DNA of 64,000 nucleotides from JABDMD01 sp965203475. Lineage in GTDB: Bacteria > Pseudomonadota > Gammaproteobacteria > UBA4575. The notes below the pieces were generated by a model. The model ran no database searches. It was given only the letters and a program-made list of their open reading frames with translations, and was not told where the DNA came from. Shown in pieces: positions 1 to 9,251 of the stretch. The stretch is taken from the NCBI GenBank assembly GCA_965203475.1, contig OZ241890.1, positions 930,001 through 994,000 on the forward strand. The letters run 5' to 3'. Numbering within the stretch: the stretch's first letter is position 1; every line of letters begins with the position of its first letter. Position numbers and translations under genes: made by a program.

Positions 1-43
1 AATTGCTTGGCTATTTTAAAGATTATTGATTGGGAGAAAACAA

Positions 44-3000
44 ATGCAAAAATTAGTTAAAAACACAATTGAAGAAAAATTAAATACTTTAGGTGAATTT
101 AAGTTTAAAACATGGGCAACGTTAGCAATTTTAACCTTAATGATATTTAGCCAATTTGCATCAAATGTTTATGCAAATTCCCCATTTGAGCCTCTTCAAG
201 GAGAATTCAATGTAAATAATTTTGGTGCCGCAACCTATAAAATTCCTCTCGAATTCACACCTGGTACTGGTGGAGTGCAACCAAAGCTATCTCTCACATA
301 TTCAAGTAGTGGTCCAAATGGAATTGTCGGAACTGGTTTTTCTATTTCCGGTTTGTCAGGCATTCATCGATGCCCTACCAATCTAGCTGATGATGGCTTT
401 ATCGATGGTGTAGATTTCGATGATAACGATCGATATTGCTTAGATGGACAAAGACTAGTAGCAATATCTGGAGAATATGGGGCCAATGGAACTGAATATA
501 GAACTCAAATAGAAAGTTTTAACAAAATTGTTTCGTATGGCGCTAGCGGAAATGCCCCAAAGTATTTCAAAGTATGGGCAAAATCTGGAAGCATAATGGA
601 ATATGGAAATACTAATGAATCTTCAATCAATCCTCCTCTCAGTAAAGGAACATCACAAAACAATATTATTTCTTGGTTATTAAACAAAGTTGAAGACCGA
701 TCAGGAAACTATATGACGTTTCACTATTATGAAAATGAAACAAATGGAGAAAATTATATTCAAGAAATTAAATACACTGGCAACCAACATGAAAATCTTG
801 CGCCATATAGTTCTGTTGAATTTGAATATGAAACAAGACCTGATCAGAAAATAAAATATACCTATGGATTAAAAACAACAATTTCTAAGCGTTTAAAAAG
901 AATTGTAAATAAATACGGAGTTATCCAAATTAGGGCTTATGAATTAAGCTATTTCGAGAACGAGCACACGGGTGCTTCAGAGGCATACTATTTTAAAGTA
1001 TTTGATGCAAACCAGAGCATGATTCAAGAAGAATATTTTGAATGGATTCGAGAGTTTAATTTATATCAATCATCACAACGTTCTGACCCATATCATAAAG
1101 ATATGGGACGACATGCATCTGGCCGATGGGCAAAAATGGCAGGCGATTATAATGGAGATGGATTTCAAGATATGGCCACAGTTAGTACTAACGAGAATGG
1201 CTGGCAAATTCTTGCAGCACTTAGTAACGGAGATGGCACGTTTCGGCCAAAACAATTATCTATACCTCATGGTGTTCCAATGAATAGTACGTGGTCAAAA
1301 TTGTCTGGTGATTTCAATGGTGATGGCTTAACGGACATGGCCATTGCCGATACTCGTAAATCAGGTTGGCAAATTCTTACTGCTTTAAGTAATGGTGATG
1401 GTACTTTCCAACCTCAGAAGTTTTCTAATCCTCATCCGGCAAATCATGGAAATGCTGGCTCTGGTATATATTCAAAACTAACTGGGGATTTTAATGGCGA
1501 TGGCTTAACGGACATGGCTGTTGTAGGTACGAATCCAGGGGGCTGGTTAATTAATATTGCATTAGGAAATGGTGATGGCACATTTCAACCCAAGGTAGGC
1601 AATAAACCCTATACGAAATACTTAGGAAAACACGACTCTAAAGAATGGTCACGTCTTGCTAGTGATTTCAATGGCGATGGCTTAACGGACATGGCCATTG
1701 TTAGCACTGGACCAAAAGGATGGCAAATCAGAACTTCTTTAAGTAATGGTGATGGTACTTTCCAACCTCAGAAGTTTTCTAATCCTCATCCGGCAAATCA
1801 TGGAAATGCTGGCTCTGGTATATATTCAAAACTAACTGGGGATTTTAATGGCGATGGCTTAACGGACATGGCTGTTGTAGGTACGAATCCAGGGGGCTGG
1901 TTAATTAATATTGCATTAGGAAATGGTGATGGCACATTTCAACCCAAGGTAGGCAATAAACCCTATACGAAATACTTAGGAAAACACGACTCTAAAGAAT
2001 GGTCACGTCTTGCTAGTGATTTCAATGGCGATGGCTTAACGGACATGGCCATTGTTAGCACTGGACCAAAAGGATGGCAAATCAGAACTTCTTTAAGTAA
2101 TGGTGATGGTACTTTCCAACCTCAGAAGTTTTCTAATCCTCATCCGGGTAATTTTGGTAATACCGTCACTGGTGCATACGTAAAATTATTAGGTGACTTC
2201 AATGGCGATGGCCTTACTGATTTTGCAGCTGTTACTACATCCCCAAGTGGTTGGTCAATTCATACTTCTCTTCTTGGTGGTCCTGCGCAAGGTAAAATTA
2301 AATCTTTTCATAATTACTTAGGTGCAGCACAGGAAATTACTTACAGGCCTCTAACAGATTTTAGTGTGCATAGCACATCTCAAGGTGCAATATTTCCTGT
2401 TATCGATTTAGCACCAGCAATGTATGTAGTAAGCAAAGTAACTTCAGACAATGCTGTAGGTAGCTTCAATACATTTTCATATTTTTATGAAGGGGCAAAA
2501 TTACATAGGCAAGGTCGTGGATTTTTAGGGTTTGCCTCAAGAACAACTACTAATGTGGAAACAGGGATTGAAACACAAACTGATTTCCACCAAAACTTTC
2601 CATACATTGGCCAAACAGTCTCTTCAAAAACTAATATTAATAACGCGCCTGTCTCAGAAGCAATCAACACATTCAATGCACAAGAGGAAGAAGGTTTAGG
2701 ACTTGTTTTTGTATACCTTGAAGATAGTATTACTAAACAATTTGATGTAAATACTGGTGAACTACTAACTACTGTCACTACCGAAAATACATTCGATAAT
2801 TTTGGTAATCCTGTTAGCACATTGGAGACCACTGTTGACGAAGGAGTTGGTTCGCACACAACGGCTACATTAAACACGTTTACAAACGATACTAACAAAT
2901 GGCTACTAGGAAAACTTACTCAGTCTGTAGTGACCAAATCTAAAGACGGACTTGCCAGTCCATCACGTACTGCAACGTTTGAATACAACTCAACAAATGG

Positions 3001-6000
3001 TTTACTTGTTAAAGAAATTGTAGAGCCCAATAGCCAATATGAATTTAGTAAAGCCTATGCGCATGATGCATTTGGTAATCAAACAATGGTTACTGAAAGA
3101 GGAACTGATATAGAAAGTCGTACAATGACAACGCTGTTTGATTCTAAAGGTCAATTCCCTATCAGCATCTCAAATTCACTAGGTCACATTGAAACACATG
3201 GCAATTACGATGCTTATGGGAATGCACGTTGGGTAACAGGACCTAATGATTTAACTACCACATCAGATTATGATTTATTGGGAAGATTGATCCGTGAAAC
3301 ACATGCGAATGGATCAGAAACCAATATTAGTTATGCATTTTGTACTGCGAATTGCCCATCTCAAATTAATGACTTGGCTTCTTATAAGATCACCACAACA
3401 AGCACAGACGCACCAACAAGTGTTGAATACTTTGATGCATTAAATCGTTCGATCCTTGTAGAAACACAAAGTTTTGATGGAGAGAGTGTATTCGTACAAA
3501 CTGAATACGATAATCAAGGACGTATCACACGAGAATCCCTTCCCTACTTTGAGACCCCAGAATACTGGACTACGTATTCCTATGATGCACTTGGTCGAGT
3601 AGTTCAAGAGAACTCACCAGCTACAGGTTTAACCACCTATAGTTATTTTAAATTCTTAACAGTCGTCACAAACGATTTAGGCCAAGTAAATAAAGAAATG
3701 CAAAACAGTCTTGGTCAAACCATATGGACTGCTGATTCACAAGAGAATGTTCTTGAGTTTACTTATGATGCCCTAGGTAATCTCACCCATGTCTCCGATG
3801 GAACGAATGTAACGGTCAATACCTATGATATTCGTGATTTCAAAACTTCAACGATGGACCCAGACTTAGGACACTGGAGCTATACGTACAATGTATTGGG
3901 TGAGTTACTAAGCCAAACAGATGCCAAAGAGCAAACCATCACTATGCAGTATGACAAATTGGGACGGCTCATCAGTCGCACCGAACCTGAAGGGACAACC
4001 ACTTGGAATTATGATGACTGTGAAAATGGCATTGGCAAACTATGCACGGTTTCACATTATGAAGGTTATAGCCGTTCTCATACATACGATTCGTTTGGAA
4101 GACCTAGTTCTACGTCTACATCTATTAGTGGAGGTAGCTACACTATTAAAACGAGTTACGATGCTTTCAGTCGTGTGGATCGCATTACTTACCCAAGTAA
4201 CTTTGAAGTCGAGCATGTGTACAACAACTTTGGCTACTTAGAGAAAGTAAGAAACGCCGAAAATACGTCGGAAGTTTTTTACACCACCAATGCCATGGAT
4301 CAGTTTGGTAATGTCACCACACAAACTGCAGGAAATGGCGTTGTCACTTTCCAAAGCTATGAGCAAAGTTCTGGACGAGTGAATTATATTAGCAGCGTAG
4401 TTCAAGGTCTTAAATATACGTTTGATAACTTAGGCAACCTGGTCCAACGCGAAGACTACAGCCAATCGCTTAGAGAAGATTTTACCTACGATGATTTGAA
4501 TCGACTCACTAATGCCAATGTAGTTGGCATAGGTGATTTGACGATGAGTTACGATAAGTTAGGTAACATCACCTATAAATCGGATGTGGGGAATTACACC
4601 TACGGTGCAAACAATGCAGGGCCCCACGCCGTAACATCAATCAGGGGTATTCAAAACAGTTCCTATACATACGATGCAAATGGCAATCAAATAACAGGCG
4701 CGGATCGCACGAATACGTGGTCCAGTTATAACAAGCCAACTGAAATCAAGAAAGGAAATGTAACCAATACCTTTAAATACGGTCCAGACCGTTCTCGCTT
4801 CCTGCAAGTACTTAAAGAAGGAACCACCACTTCTGTCACCACTTATGTTGGCGACCTATATGAGAAAGTAGAAAAGTCAGGTATTACAGAAGAAAAACAT
4901 TACATCCGAGCCGGAGAGCATGCGGTTGCTGTATTTACTCAACGCAATACCAGTAATGATGAAACTCAGTACTTACATCGTGATCATTTAGGTTCTATCG
5001 ATACCATTACGGATAAAAATGGCGCCATTGTTGAGAAACTATCATTCGATGCTTTTGGTAAGCGAAGAATTAGTAACTGGGATCATGAAGCGCCTATCAT
5101 TGTAAGCAACATTACTCGAGGCTACACCGGTCATGAAATGTTAGATGCTTTCGAACTCATCCACATGAATGGTCGCATCTATGATCCCATGTTGGGACGT
5201 TTCATGAGCCCTGACCCCATGTTGCAGCTTCCAAAAAGTTTGCAAAATTACAACCGCTACTCCTATGTACTCAATAACCCACTCTCCTTCACTGACCCTA
5301 GCGGGTTCTTGATTGATGAGATAGCTGAATTTCTAACAAGCGATGATGGAAAAGATTTGGTTGCTGCAGTGGTAGGAATTACGATTGCAATTGCATCGGC
5401 AGGTACTGTTGAGCCTAATACAGCAATTGCTATCGGCGCATCCGTTGCTGATTTCATTGCTAACGATGGTGACCTTGAAGGATCAATTCAAACTTATTTT
5501 ACTGTTTCAACACTAACAGGCTTTACAAGTGCAGTTTCAACAAGTTTTGAAGAAACAATAAATTTCCTAGGATCAGAAGCAACACAAAAAATTGCACAAC
5601 ACCAAATAAAAGATATTGCAGAAAGAAATGGAATGACACAAATGGAACTCAATGGATATCTTTTTTTAACATCAACTATTGGAAACTTAACTGTTGGATC
5701 CAGATTTAAAGAGAACTTCCATGGCATGAAAGGAAAAGTTGGATTCGAAGGCTGGGGTAACAGAGGTTTAATTGGCAGTCTAATATTTGATCCTGTTGAT
5801 GCAATACTTGGTTACCAAGGTTTACCTACTGCGAGTGGTGCACATTATTTAATGAGTAAACATAGAGGTAAAATGGTACTTGGACATAGCCTTGGCTCCT
5901 TGGATTCAATTAATATGGTTCGTTATGGTCAAGCACCATCTGCAAAAGTATATGCACTTCCATTTTTGAATGTTGCCCCTGCAAATGTCGATGTAACATT

Positions 6001-6127
6001 AGGTAAATATGATCCAATTAATGGAGGAGTTCTTGGTCAAATATTTAATCCTGGTGCAACTATGAAAAACACAGGATCGAGTTTTCCAGATAATCATCTT
6101 AGATCAGCATATCTTGGTATCAAATAA
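44..6127 (+). CDS. Secreted SpvB/RHS repeat protein with lipase-like toxin tip
   Basis: A 2027-residue exported protein of the SpvB/TcdB-RHS class. I chose ATG 44 because GGGAG lies 7 bases upstream; an in-frame TTG at 26 is possible. Residues about 24-40 are a hydrophobic export signal ending at NVYA. Then come an SpvB-like N-terminal region (about 50-340), seven FG-GAP/VCBS repeats with calcium-loop motif DFNGDGLTD (about 360-740), YD repeats (about 950-1650) and the RHS core with GRFMSPDP near 1717 and NPLSFTDPSG near 1742-1751. In this family the RHS shell encloses a variable C-terminal effector. Here the tip (about 1752-2027) carries GHSLG with Ser1949, an Asp in KYDPINGG (1990) and a His in DNHLRSAY (2018), the order of an alpha/beta-hydrolase triad. 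Lipase or phospholipase activity is inference. No same-strand immunity gene follows; a terminator does. Confidence 0.9.
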   Translation: MQKLVKNTIEEKLNTLGEFKFKTWATLAILTLMIFSQFASNVYANSPFEPLQGEFNVNNFGAATYKIPLEFTPGTGGVQPKLSLTYSSSGPNGIVGTGFSISGLSGIHRCPTNLADDGFIDGVDFDDNDRYCLDGQRLVAISGEYGANGTEYRTQIESFNKIVSYGASGNAPKYFKVWAKSGSIMEYGNTNESSINPPLSKGTSQNNIISWLLNKVEDRSGNYMTFHYYENETNGENYIQEIKYTGNQHENLAPYSSVEFEYETRPDQKIKYTYGLKTTISKRLKRIVNKYGVIQIRAYELSYFENEHTGASEAYYFKVFDANQSMIQEEYFEWIREFNLYQSSQRSDPYHKDMGRHASGRWAKMAGDYNGDGFQDMATVSTNENGWQILAALSNGDGTFRPKQLSIPHGVPMNSTWSKLSGDFNGDGLTDMAIADTRKSGWQILTALSNGDGTFQPQKFSNPHPANHGNAGSGIYSKLTGDFNGDGLTDMAVVGTNPGGWLINIALGNGDGTFQPKVGNKPYTKYLGKHDSKEWSRLASDFNGDGLTDMAIVSTGPKGWQIRTSLSNGDGTFQPQKFSNPHPANHGNAGSGIYSKLTGDFNGDGLTDMAVVGTNPGGWLINIALGNGDGTFQPKVGNKPYTKYLGKHDSKEWSRLASDFNGDGLTDMAIVSTGPKGWQIRTSLSNGDGTFQPQKFSNPHPGNFGNTVTGAYVKLLGDFNGDGLTDFAAVTTSPSGWSIHTSLLGGPAQGKIKSFHNYLGAAQEITYRPLTDFSVHSTSQGAIFPVIDLAPAMYVVSKVTSDNAVGSFNTFSYFYEGAKLHRQGRGFLGFASRTTTNVETGIETQTDFHQNFPYIGQTVSSKTNINNAPVSEAINTFNAQEEEGLGLVFVYLEDSITKQFDVNTGELLTTVTTENTFDNFGNPVSTLETTVDEGVGSHTTATLNTFTNDTNKWLLGKLTQSVVTKSKDGLASPSRTATFEYNSTNGLLVKEIVEPNSQYEFSKAYAHDAFGNQTMVTERGTDIESRTMTTLFDSKGQFPISISNSLGHIETHGNYDAYGNARWVTGPNDLTTTSDYDLLGRLIRETHANGSETNISYAFCTANCPSQINDLASYKITTTSTDAPTSVEYFDALNRSILVETQSFDGESVFVQTEYDNQGRITRESLPYFETPEYWTTYSYDALGRVVQENSPATGLTTYSYFKFLTVVTNDLGQVNKEMQNSLGQTIWTADSQENVLEFTYDALGNLTHVSDGTNVTVNTYDIRDFKTSTMDPDLGHWSYTYNVLGELLSQTDAKEQTITMQYDKLGRLISRTEPEGTTTWNYDDCENGIGKLCTVSHYEGYSRSHTYDSFGRPSSTSTSISGGSYTIKTSYDAFSRVDRITYPSNFEVEHVYNNFGYLEKVRNAENTSEVFYTTNAMDQFGNVTTQTAGNGVVTFQSYEQSSGRVNYISSVVQGLKYTFDNLGNLVQREDYSQSLREDFTYDDLNRLTNANVVGIGDLTMSYDKLGNITYKSDVGNYTYGANNAGPHAVTSIRGIQNSSYTYDANGNQITGADRTNTWSSYNKPTEIKKGNVTNTFKYGPDRSRFLQVLKEGTTTSVTTYVGDLYEKVEKSGITEEKHYIRAGEHAVAVFTQRNTSNDETQYLHRDHLGSIDTITDKNGAIVEKLSFDAFGKRRISNWDHEAPIIVSNITRGYTGHEMLDAFELIHMNGRIYDPMLGRFMSPDPMLQLPKSLQNYNRYSYVLNNPLSFTDPSGFLIDEIAEFLTSDDGKDLVAAVVGITIAIASAGTVEPNTAIAIGASVADFIANDGDLEGSIQTYFTVSTLTGFTSAVSTSFEETINFLGSEATQKIAQHQIKDIAERNGMTQMELNGYLFLTSTIGNLTVGSRFKENFHGMKGKVGFEGWGNRGLIGSLIFDPVDAILGYQGLPTASGAHYLMSKHRGKMVLGHSLGSLDSINMVRYGQAPSAKVYALPFLNVAPANVDVTLGKYDPINGGVLGQIFNPGATMKNTGSSFPDNHLRSAYLGIK
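1387..2147. repeat. 354-bp perfect tandem duplication inside the RHS gene
   Basis: Bases 1387-1740 and 1741-2094 read the same throughout by eye, and a third partial copy runs 2095-2147. The unit is 354 bp, exactly 118 codons, so the frame is kept. Each unit encodes two FG-GAP/VCBS repeats with DFNGDGLTD calcium loops. The other repeats of the gene differ in sequence, so this copy-number change is recent. Boundaries are uncertain by about 4 bp because of shared flanking bases. Confidence 0.92.
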
Positions 6128-6155
6128 TCTAAAGACTGATTAGCTATATAATCCC

Positions 6156-6185
6156 AAAAGGCCACAATTGATGTGGCCTTTTTTT
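6156..6185 (+). terminator. Rho-independent terminator of the RHS gene
   Basis: An 11-bp stem (AAAAGGCCACA pairing with TGTGGCCTTTT), a five-base loop and a T run, starting 29 bases after the RHS stop codon. Orientation fits the plus-strand RHS gene. Confidence 0.9.
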
Positions 6186-6224
6186 ATGAACAATTATTTC
6201 TGACATTTTTCACTATCACCGTCT

Positions 6225-6485
6225 TTACTTATAAGGACAACATAATAAATAAAAATAAATAATCGAATTCATGATTGGAACTACAGGACAGTAGGCAAGG
6301 TGCAAGGACGCATCTCCAATCATACCTAATACAACTAAACTTACTTCCGCAATTGCAAAATATGTAACAAGTGATAAATTAGCAGATCTATGATGATCAC
6401 TATTCAAATAAGCTTTTCTTTGATTAATTAATGATTGCTTACCCCATGCATAACTTGGATCATAAAATAAGCTAACACCACACGT
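6225..6485 (-). pseudogene. Membrane-protein relic or small unrecognised ORF
   Basis: An open frame of about 86 codons follows a TGA near 6486, but has no ATG or GTG near its beginning; the only usable start seen is TTG at 6405-6407, giving 60 residues. The product is hydrophobic (about two membrane stretches, including SLVVLGMIGD and NSIIYFYLL) with an N-terminal part YDPSYAWGKQSLINQRKAY. It could be the 3' end of a lost membrane-protein gene. I do not recognise the family. It faces away from the RHS gene, so it is not in the usual position of an immunity gene. Confidence 0.3.
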
Positions 6486-6523
6486 TCAATGAACCTAATT
6501 TAGAAACCAGTTTTTCTCTACCA

Positions 6524-6552
6524 ATGTCTACTTACTGTCATAAGTGGCCATT
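6524..6552. repeat. Dispersed 29-nt palindromic repeat, copy 1
   Basis: A degenerate member of the family ATGTCCGCT-N10-AGCGGTCATT. Here the arms are ATGTCTACTT and AAGTGGCCATT. It lies 16 bases beyond the stop of the minus-strand gene at 6568. Confidence 0.6.
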
Positions 6553-6567
6553 GATTAAATACGTAAA

Positions 6568-7560
6568 CTAATGCTCATGTTCGCGAGTTTGTAAAGAGGT
6601 AATATAGTTATCTAGTATTTCCATTTGATCTTTTGTAAAAATCTCGCCTAGCTGAGTGTGCATTTCATGGAGAATTAACTCTCCAGATTGAACAAAACTC
6701 TCAAATTGAGTATTTTTTAGGTCTCCAATCTCAACCATTTTTTCTTGGATTATTTGACCTTTCGACCTTGCTTGTTGAAGAATTTCCCAACCCTTATGGC
6801 GCTGTGTATTGCTTGCGCCTATCACATTGAATCCACGCCAATACCACCAATGTGTATAGCCATGCGCAAGCTTTAAAATGTGAATTGCTTCTTTTCCTAT
6901 TTGTGAATCAAGAAACTTCATATCTGGCAAAGGAAGTCCTACACGTAGAAAAGGAATGGCGAAATTCTCATGAGCATATTTCCCATTAGGCGCAGGAATC
7001 CAATTCCAAGTGTGAAGCATTCTCACATTTTGTGTTGCGGGAATCCCACCCTCGCTTTTGCATATTGCTCGCCAATCAAGTGTAGTCAGTTTATTTGGTA
7101 GTGCATCCGCTAAATCACGGTAGTCTTCTGTTGAGCCATTTGGTAGCAAACACCACGCTGGACCATGTGTGTGCCAAACAATATTTTCACCAAACATTTT
7201 GTTTTTTTCTCTTTCATATACTTCTGGTAAACAAATATACCCCGTTCCAATAAGTGTTCGTTTCCCATCAATGTTTAGATATTGGAGATGTGAAGGTTGT
7301 GATCCATTACATGTATATGATTCATAGACTTCTTTTTTATACCAATGCTCTCCCATACTAAAAGTGTCATAACCATCATAGTGAACATAGCCTTCCTCAA
7401 TTGCTATCCCACTGTCTTTAAATCGATCAAGCTCTTTGGTTAGTTTTTCTAGCTTTGTATTTGCTAAATTAGATTCGTTGCTTATGCCACTATCAGTAGT
7501 AGCAAACAAATATAAAAATAGAAAAATTTGGAGAAAATTCTTGATTTGACAAAATTTCAT
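6568..7560 (-). CDS. Secreted protein of unknown function, 330 aa
   Basis: Not recognised. Residues 5-24 (FLQIFLFLYLFATTDSG) form a signal peptide, so the product is likely periplasmic or secreted. A short charged helix follows (about 30-50), then a globular region rich in Trp, His and Tyr: WHTHGPAWC near 150, HTWNWIPAPNGKYAHENF near 200 and HGYTHWWYWRGFN near 255. The first two clusters could bind a metal or hold an active site; this is inference. The start is a normal ATG. It stands alone, with palindromic repeats at both ends (6524 and 7584), which marks it as a separately acquired unit rather than part of an operon. Confidence 0.75.
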   Translation of the reverse strand: MKFCQIKNFLQIFLFLYLFATTDSGISNESNLANTKLEKLTKELDRFKDSGIAIEEGYVHYDGYDTFSMGEHWYKKEVYESYTCNGSQPSHLQYLNIDGKRTLIGTGYICLPEVYEREKNKMFGENIVWHTHGPAWCLLPNGSTEDYRDLADALPNKLTTLDWRAICKSEGGIPATQNVRMLHTWNWIPAPNGKYAHENFAIPFLRVGLPLPDMKFLDSQIGKEAIHILKLAHGYTHWWYWRGFNVIGASNTQRHKGWEILQQARSKGQIIQEKMVEIGDLKNTQFESFVQSGELILHEMHTQLGEIFTKDQMEILDNYITSLQTREHEH

Positions 7561-7583
7561 AAATTAATGCTATCACTCAATAA

Positions 7584-7612
7584 TGTTCGCTTTGGCTAGT
7601 TAGAAGACATTG
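7584..7612. repeat. Dispersed 29-nt palindromic repeat, copy 2
   Basis: Reads ATGTTCGCTTTGGCT then AGTTAGAAGACATT; degenerate match to the 56059 copy (TTCGCTTTGG core and GTTAG kept). It lies between the 330-residue secreted protein and the next minus-strand gene. Bases 7613-7759 show nothing else I can name. Confidence 0.5.
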
Positions 7613-7759
7613 TAAAATGGAAACTGGATGCACTATCCAAGTTAATCCTACTAAATTATTCTCTTTTATTAATATCTGCTATTAGACAATAGAATGTATC
7701 AACGCTGCACACCAGCGGCATAATATAAGTACATTAATTTGTCCGGCTATATATAATTG

Positions 7760-8644
7760 TTAGGCATATCTTGATATTGATGATAAGTAAGAAATACCAT
7801 TTTCAACTCTTATTTTTATAGCCATGAGTTTCTCAATACCAAATTTTCCTGATGGCCCATGAGTCCCTTCGTTAAAGACCTTGAATAAGCTAAGTACATT
7901 TTTAACATCTTCATCAACAAAATTGACCGCTGCGCTACTTGATATACCAGCTTTATGAAGTAAATATTTTATTTTAGCTCTTCTGGTTGGCTGGCCGTTT
8001 TCTGTTTTCTCACAATTGCTGTCCAAATTAATAACTAGATTATCAGGCGCGTTACTATCTAACATTTGAATAAACACCTCGCGAGCACTGGTACAAAAAT
8101 GACGCGCAGCATCAGGATTATTAGGACTTAATGAAAATAATGCACCCTTCCATCGATTATTTAAATCTGGTGAAATAGATTCTAGAATATTTCCGATTTC
8201 TGTCTCTAGAAGTAGTGATGGATCTATTTGAACTTGGGAGTCTTTAGACTCTAAAATATTTGATGTTTCTAAACTATTTGCATTTTCCTTTTCAGATAAG
8301 TCAAGAAATTTTGCGCCATTTTCAATGCCTAAAAATTCGTCCTCTCTAGAATCAAGTTGTTCGTATCGGGTGTTTAATGATATTGCTGAGGTACGTATTG
8401 TTTGATAATGAATTGTTGCACTACTAGATTGAATCTTTTTTAACTCAGATGCAATTTTTTGTCTGTTTGCTTGAATCCTTGCGTTATAATTTCTGACTTC
8501 GGTGTTGTATTGATTTATGGCACGTCTAAGCTTTTGGTTATATTGATTAACCTCTCGATTATATTTTGCAATAGCCTGCTTTTGCTTGTTTTGTGCTTGT
8601 CTTAATTTGCTACGAAATTGTGATAGTGATATTTTCCTACTCAT
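7760..8644 (-). CDS. Coiled-coil protein with possible pPIWI-associating nuclease domain
   Basis: A 294-residue soluble protein. Residues about 5-75 are a long charged coiled coil with repeated NQYNxKLRRAINQYN-type periodicity. After a variable linker, residues about 165-294 form a compact domain with RWKGALFSLSPNNPDAARHF, a run of charged residues around TRRAKIKYLLHKAG, and a final NEGTHGPSGKFG segment. From memory this C-terminal pattern matches proteins labelled predicted pPIWI-associating nuclease, which occur in conflict systems; I could not search to confirm it. No PIWI gene is in the window. It stands alone, without a clear ribosome site. The stop codon lies in GCCTAAC, discussed under rejected items. 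Confidence 0.6.
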   Translation of the reverse strand: MSRKISLSQFRSKLRQAQNKQKQAIAKYNREVNQYNQKLRRAINQYNTEVRNYNARIQANRQKIASELKKIQSSSATIHYQTIRTSAISLNTRYEQLDSREDEFLGIENGAKFLDLSEKENANSLETSNILESKDSQVQIDPSLLLETEIGNILESISPDLNNRWKGALFSLSPNNPDAARHFCTSAREVFIQMLDSNAPDNLVINLDSNCEKTENGQPTRRAKIKYLLHKAGISSSAAVNFVDEDVKNVLSLFKVFNEGTHGPSGKFGIEKLMAIKIRVENGISYLSSISRYA

Positions 8645-8767
8645 TAGATGATGCTCGTTCTTTTATTACCTTGTATCTTAATACATGACAATGCTGCTTA
8701 GATATCATTTATCAGGATAATATATGCATGACCACATTGGGTCATTACTGAGCATTATCTTATGATT

Positions 8768-8808
8768 GGTAGCTTGAGTCTGAATACAGAGTTAAGTTTC
8801 GTACTACC
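8768..8808. repeat. 41-nt repeat with GGTAG/CTACC ends, copy 1
   Basis: Starts GGTAGCTTGAG and ends TTTCGTACTACC. The terminal five bases form an inverted repeat. Two further copies of exactly 41 nt lie at 10531 and 12386. It sits just 3' of a minus-strand lipoprotein gene. Confidence 0.65.
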
Positions 8809-8817
8809 GTTTTCTTA

Positions 8818-8842
8818 ATGTCAGCTTCTGGCCATATGAGTT
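8818..8842. repeat. Dispersed palindromic repeat, partial copy 3
   Basis: Only the left part, ATGTCAGCTTCTGGCCATAT, matches the 29-nt family. It lies 14 bases beyond the stop of the lipoprotein gene at 8856. Confidence 0.35.
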
Positions 8843-8855
8843 TGTAGCATTTAGA

Positions 8856-9251
8856 TTAAGAAGGGCACTGTTTAAATACCTGTGCTTTATATAGTTTATC
8901 TTTTGCTTTATGCAAATTTGCAATTTTTTCTTTTGCTTTGACGCTGCTATCTGTAGCAAGTAAGGCAGGTAAGAAAAATAGGCTGCCAAAATATCCAATA
9001 GTTTGATTGGAAGCTCGCTTATCATCTATCTCTTGGCTTTGTATAACGTGCTCGCTTTTAAGTTTCTCTAATTCTTGCTTTATTTCTTCACAAGTTAAGC
9101 TTGCAGTTTCAGGGTCAAAATCATCTACACTTAACCTCTGTTTTGCTTGTACAGAGCCATAATCAGGTGGAAGATCAGGTGCTTTTGTGGCGCATCCGTA
9201 AACAGCTAGTGAAAATACAATGGTTAGTAAGGACTTATTCAATGTATTCAA
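8856..9251 (-). CDS. Small lipoprotein of unknown function
   Basis: A 131-residue predicted lipoprotein. MNTLNKSLLTIVFSLAVYGC ends in a lipobox with the modified Cys at residue 20. The mature part is helical and charged (EEIKQELEKLKSEH, then VKAKEKIANLHKAKDKLYKA), with a hydrophobic insert GYFGSLFFLPALLA that may touch the membrane. All plausible starts are TTG; I chose 9249-9251 because it gives a normal short lipoprotein signal and AAAGG lies 8 bases upstream, while 9270-9272 would add seven residues. The start overlaps the end of the upstream lipoprotein gene, so the two are translationally coupled. The family is not recognised. Confidence 0.65.
   Translation of the reverse strand: MNTLNKSLLTIVFSLAVYGCATKAPDLPPDYGSVQAKQRLSVDDFDPETASLTCEEIKQELEKLKSEHVIQSQEIDDKRASNQTIGYFGSLFFLPALLATDSSVKAKEKIANLHKAKDKLYKAQVFKQCPS

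Noticed and set aside
1387..2147. Repeats considered as a CRISPR array
   Set aside because: The unit is 354 bp, coding and in frame within the RHS gene; there are no short repeats with unique spacers anywhere in the window.
7759..7835. GCCTAACAATT at the end of the coiled-coil gene looks like the start of an integron attC site
   Set aside because: No matching GTTRRRY end or complementary inner arm is found downstream on that strand, there is no integrase gene, and the other accessory genes lack the same sequence.
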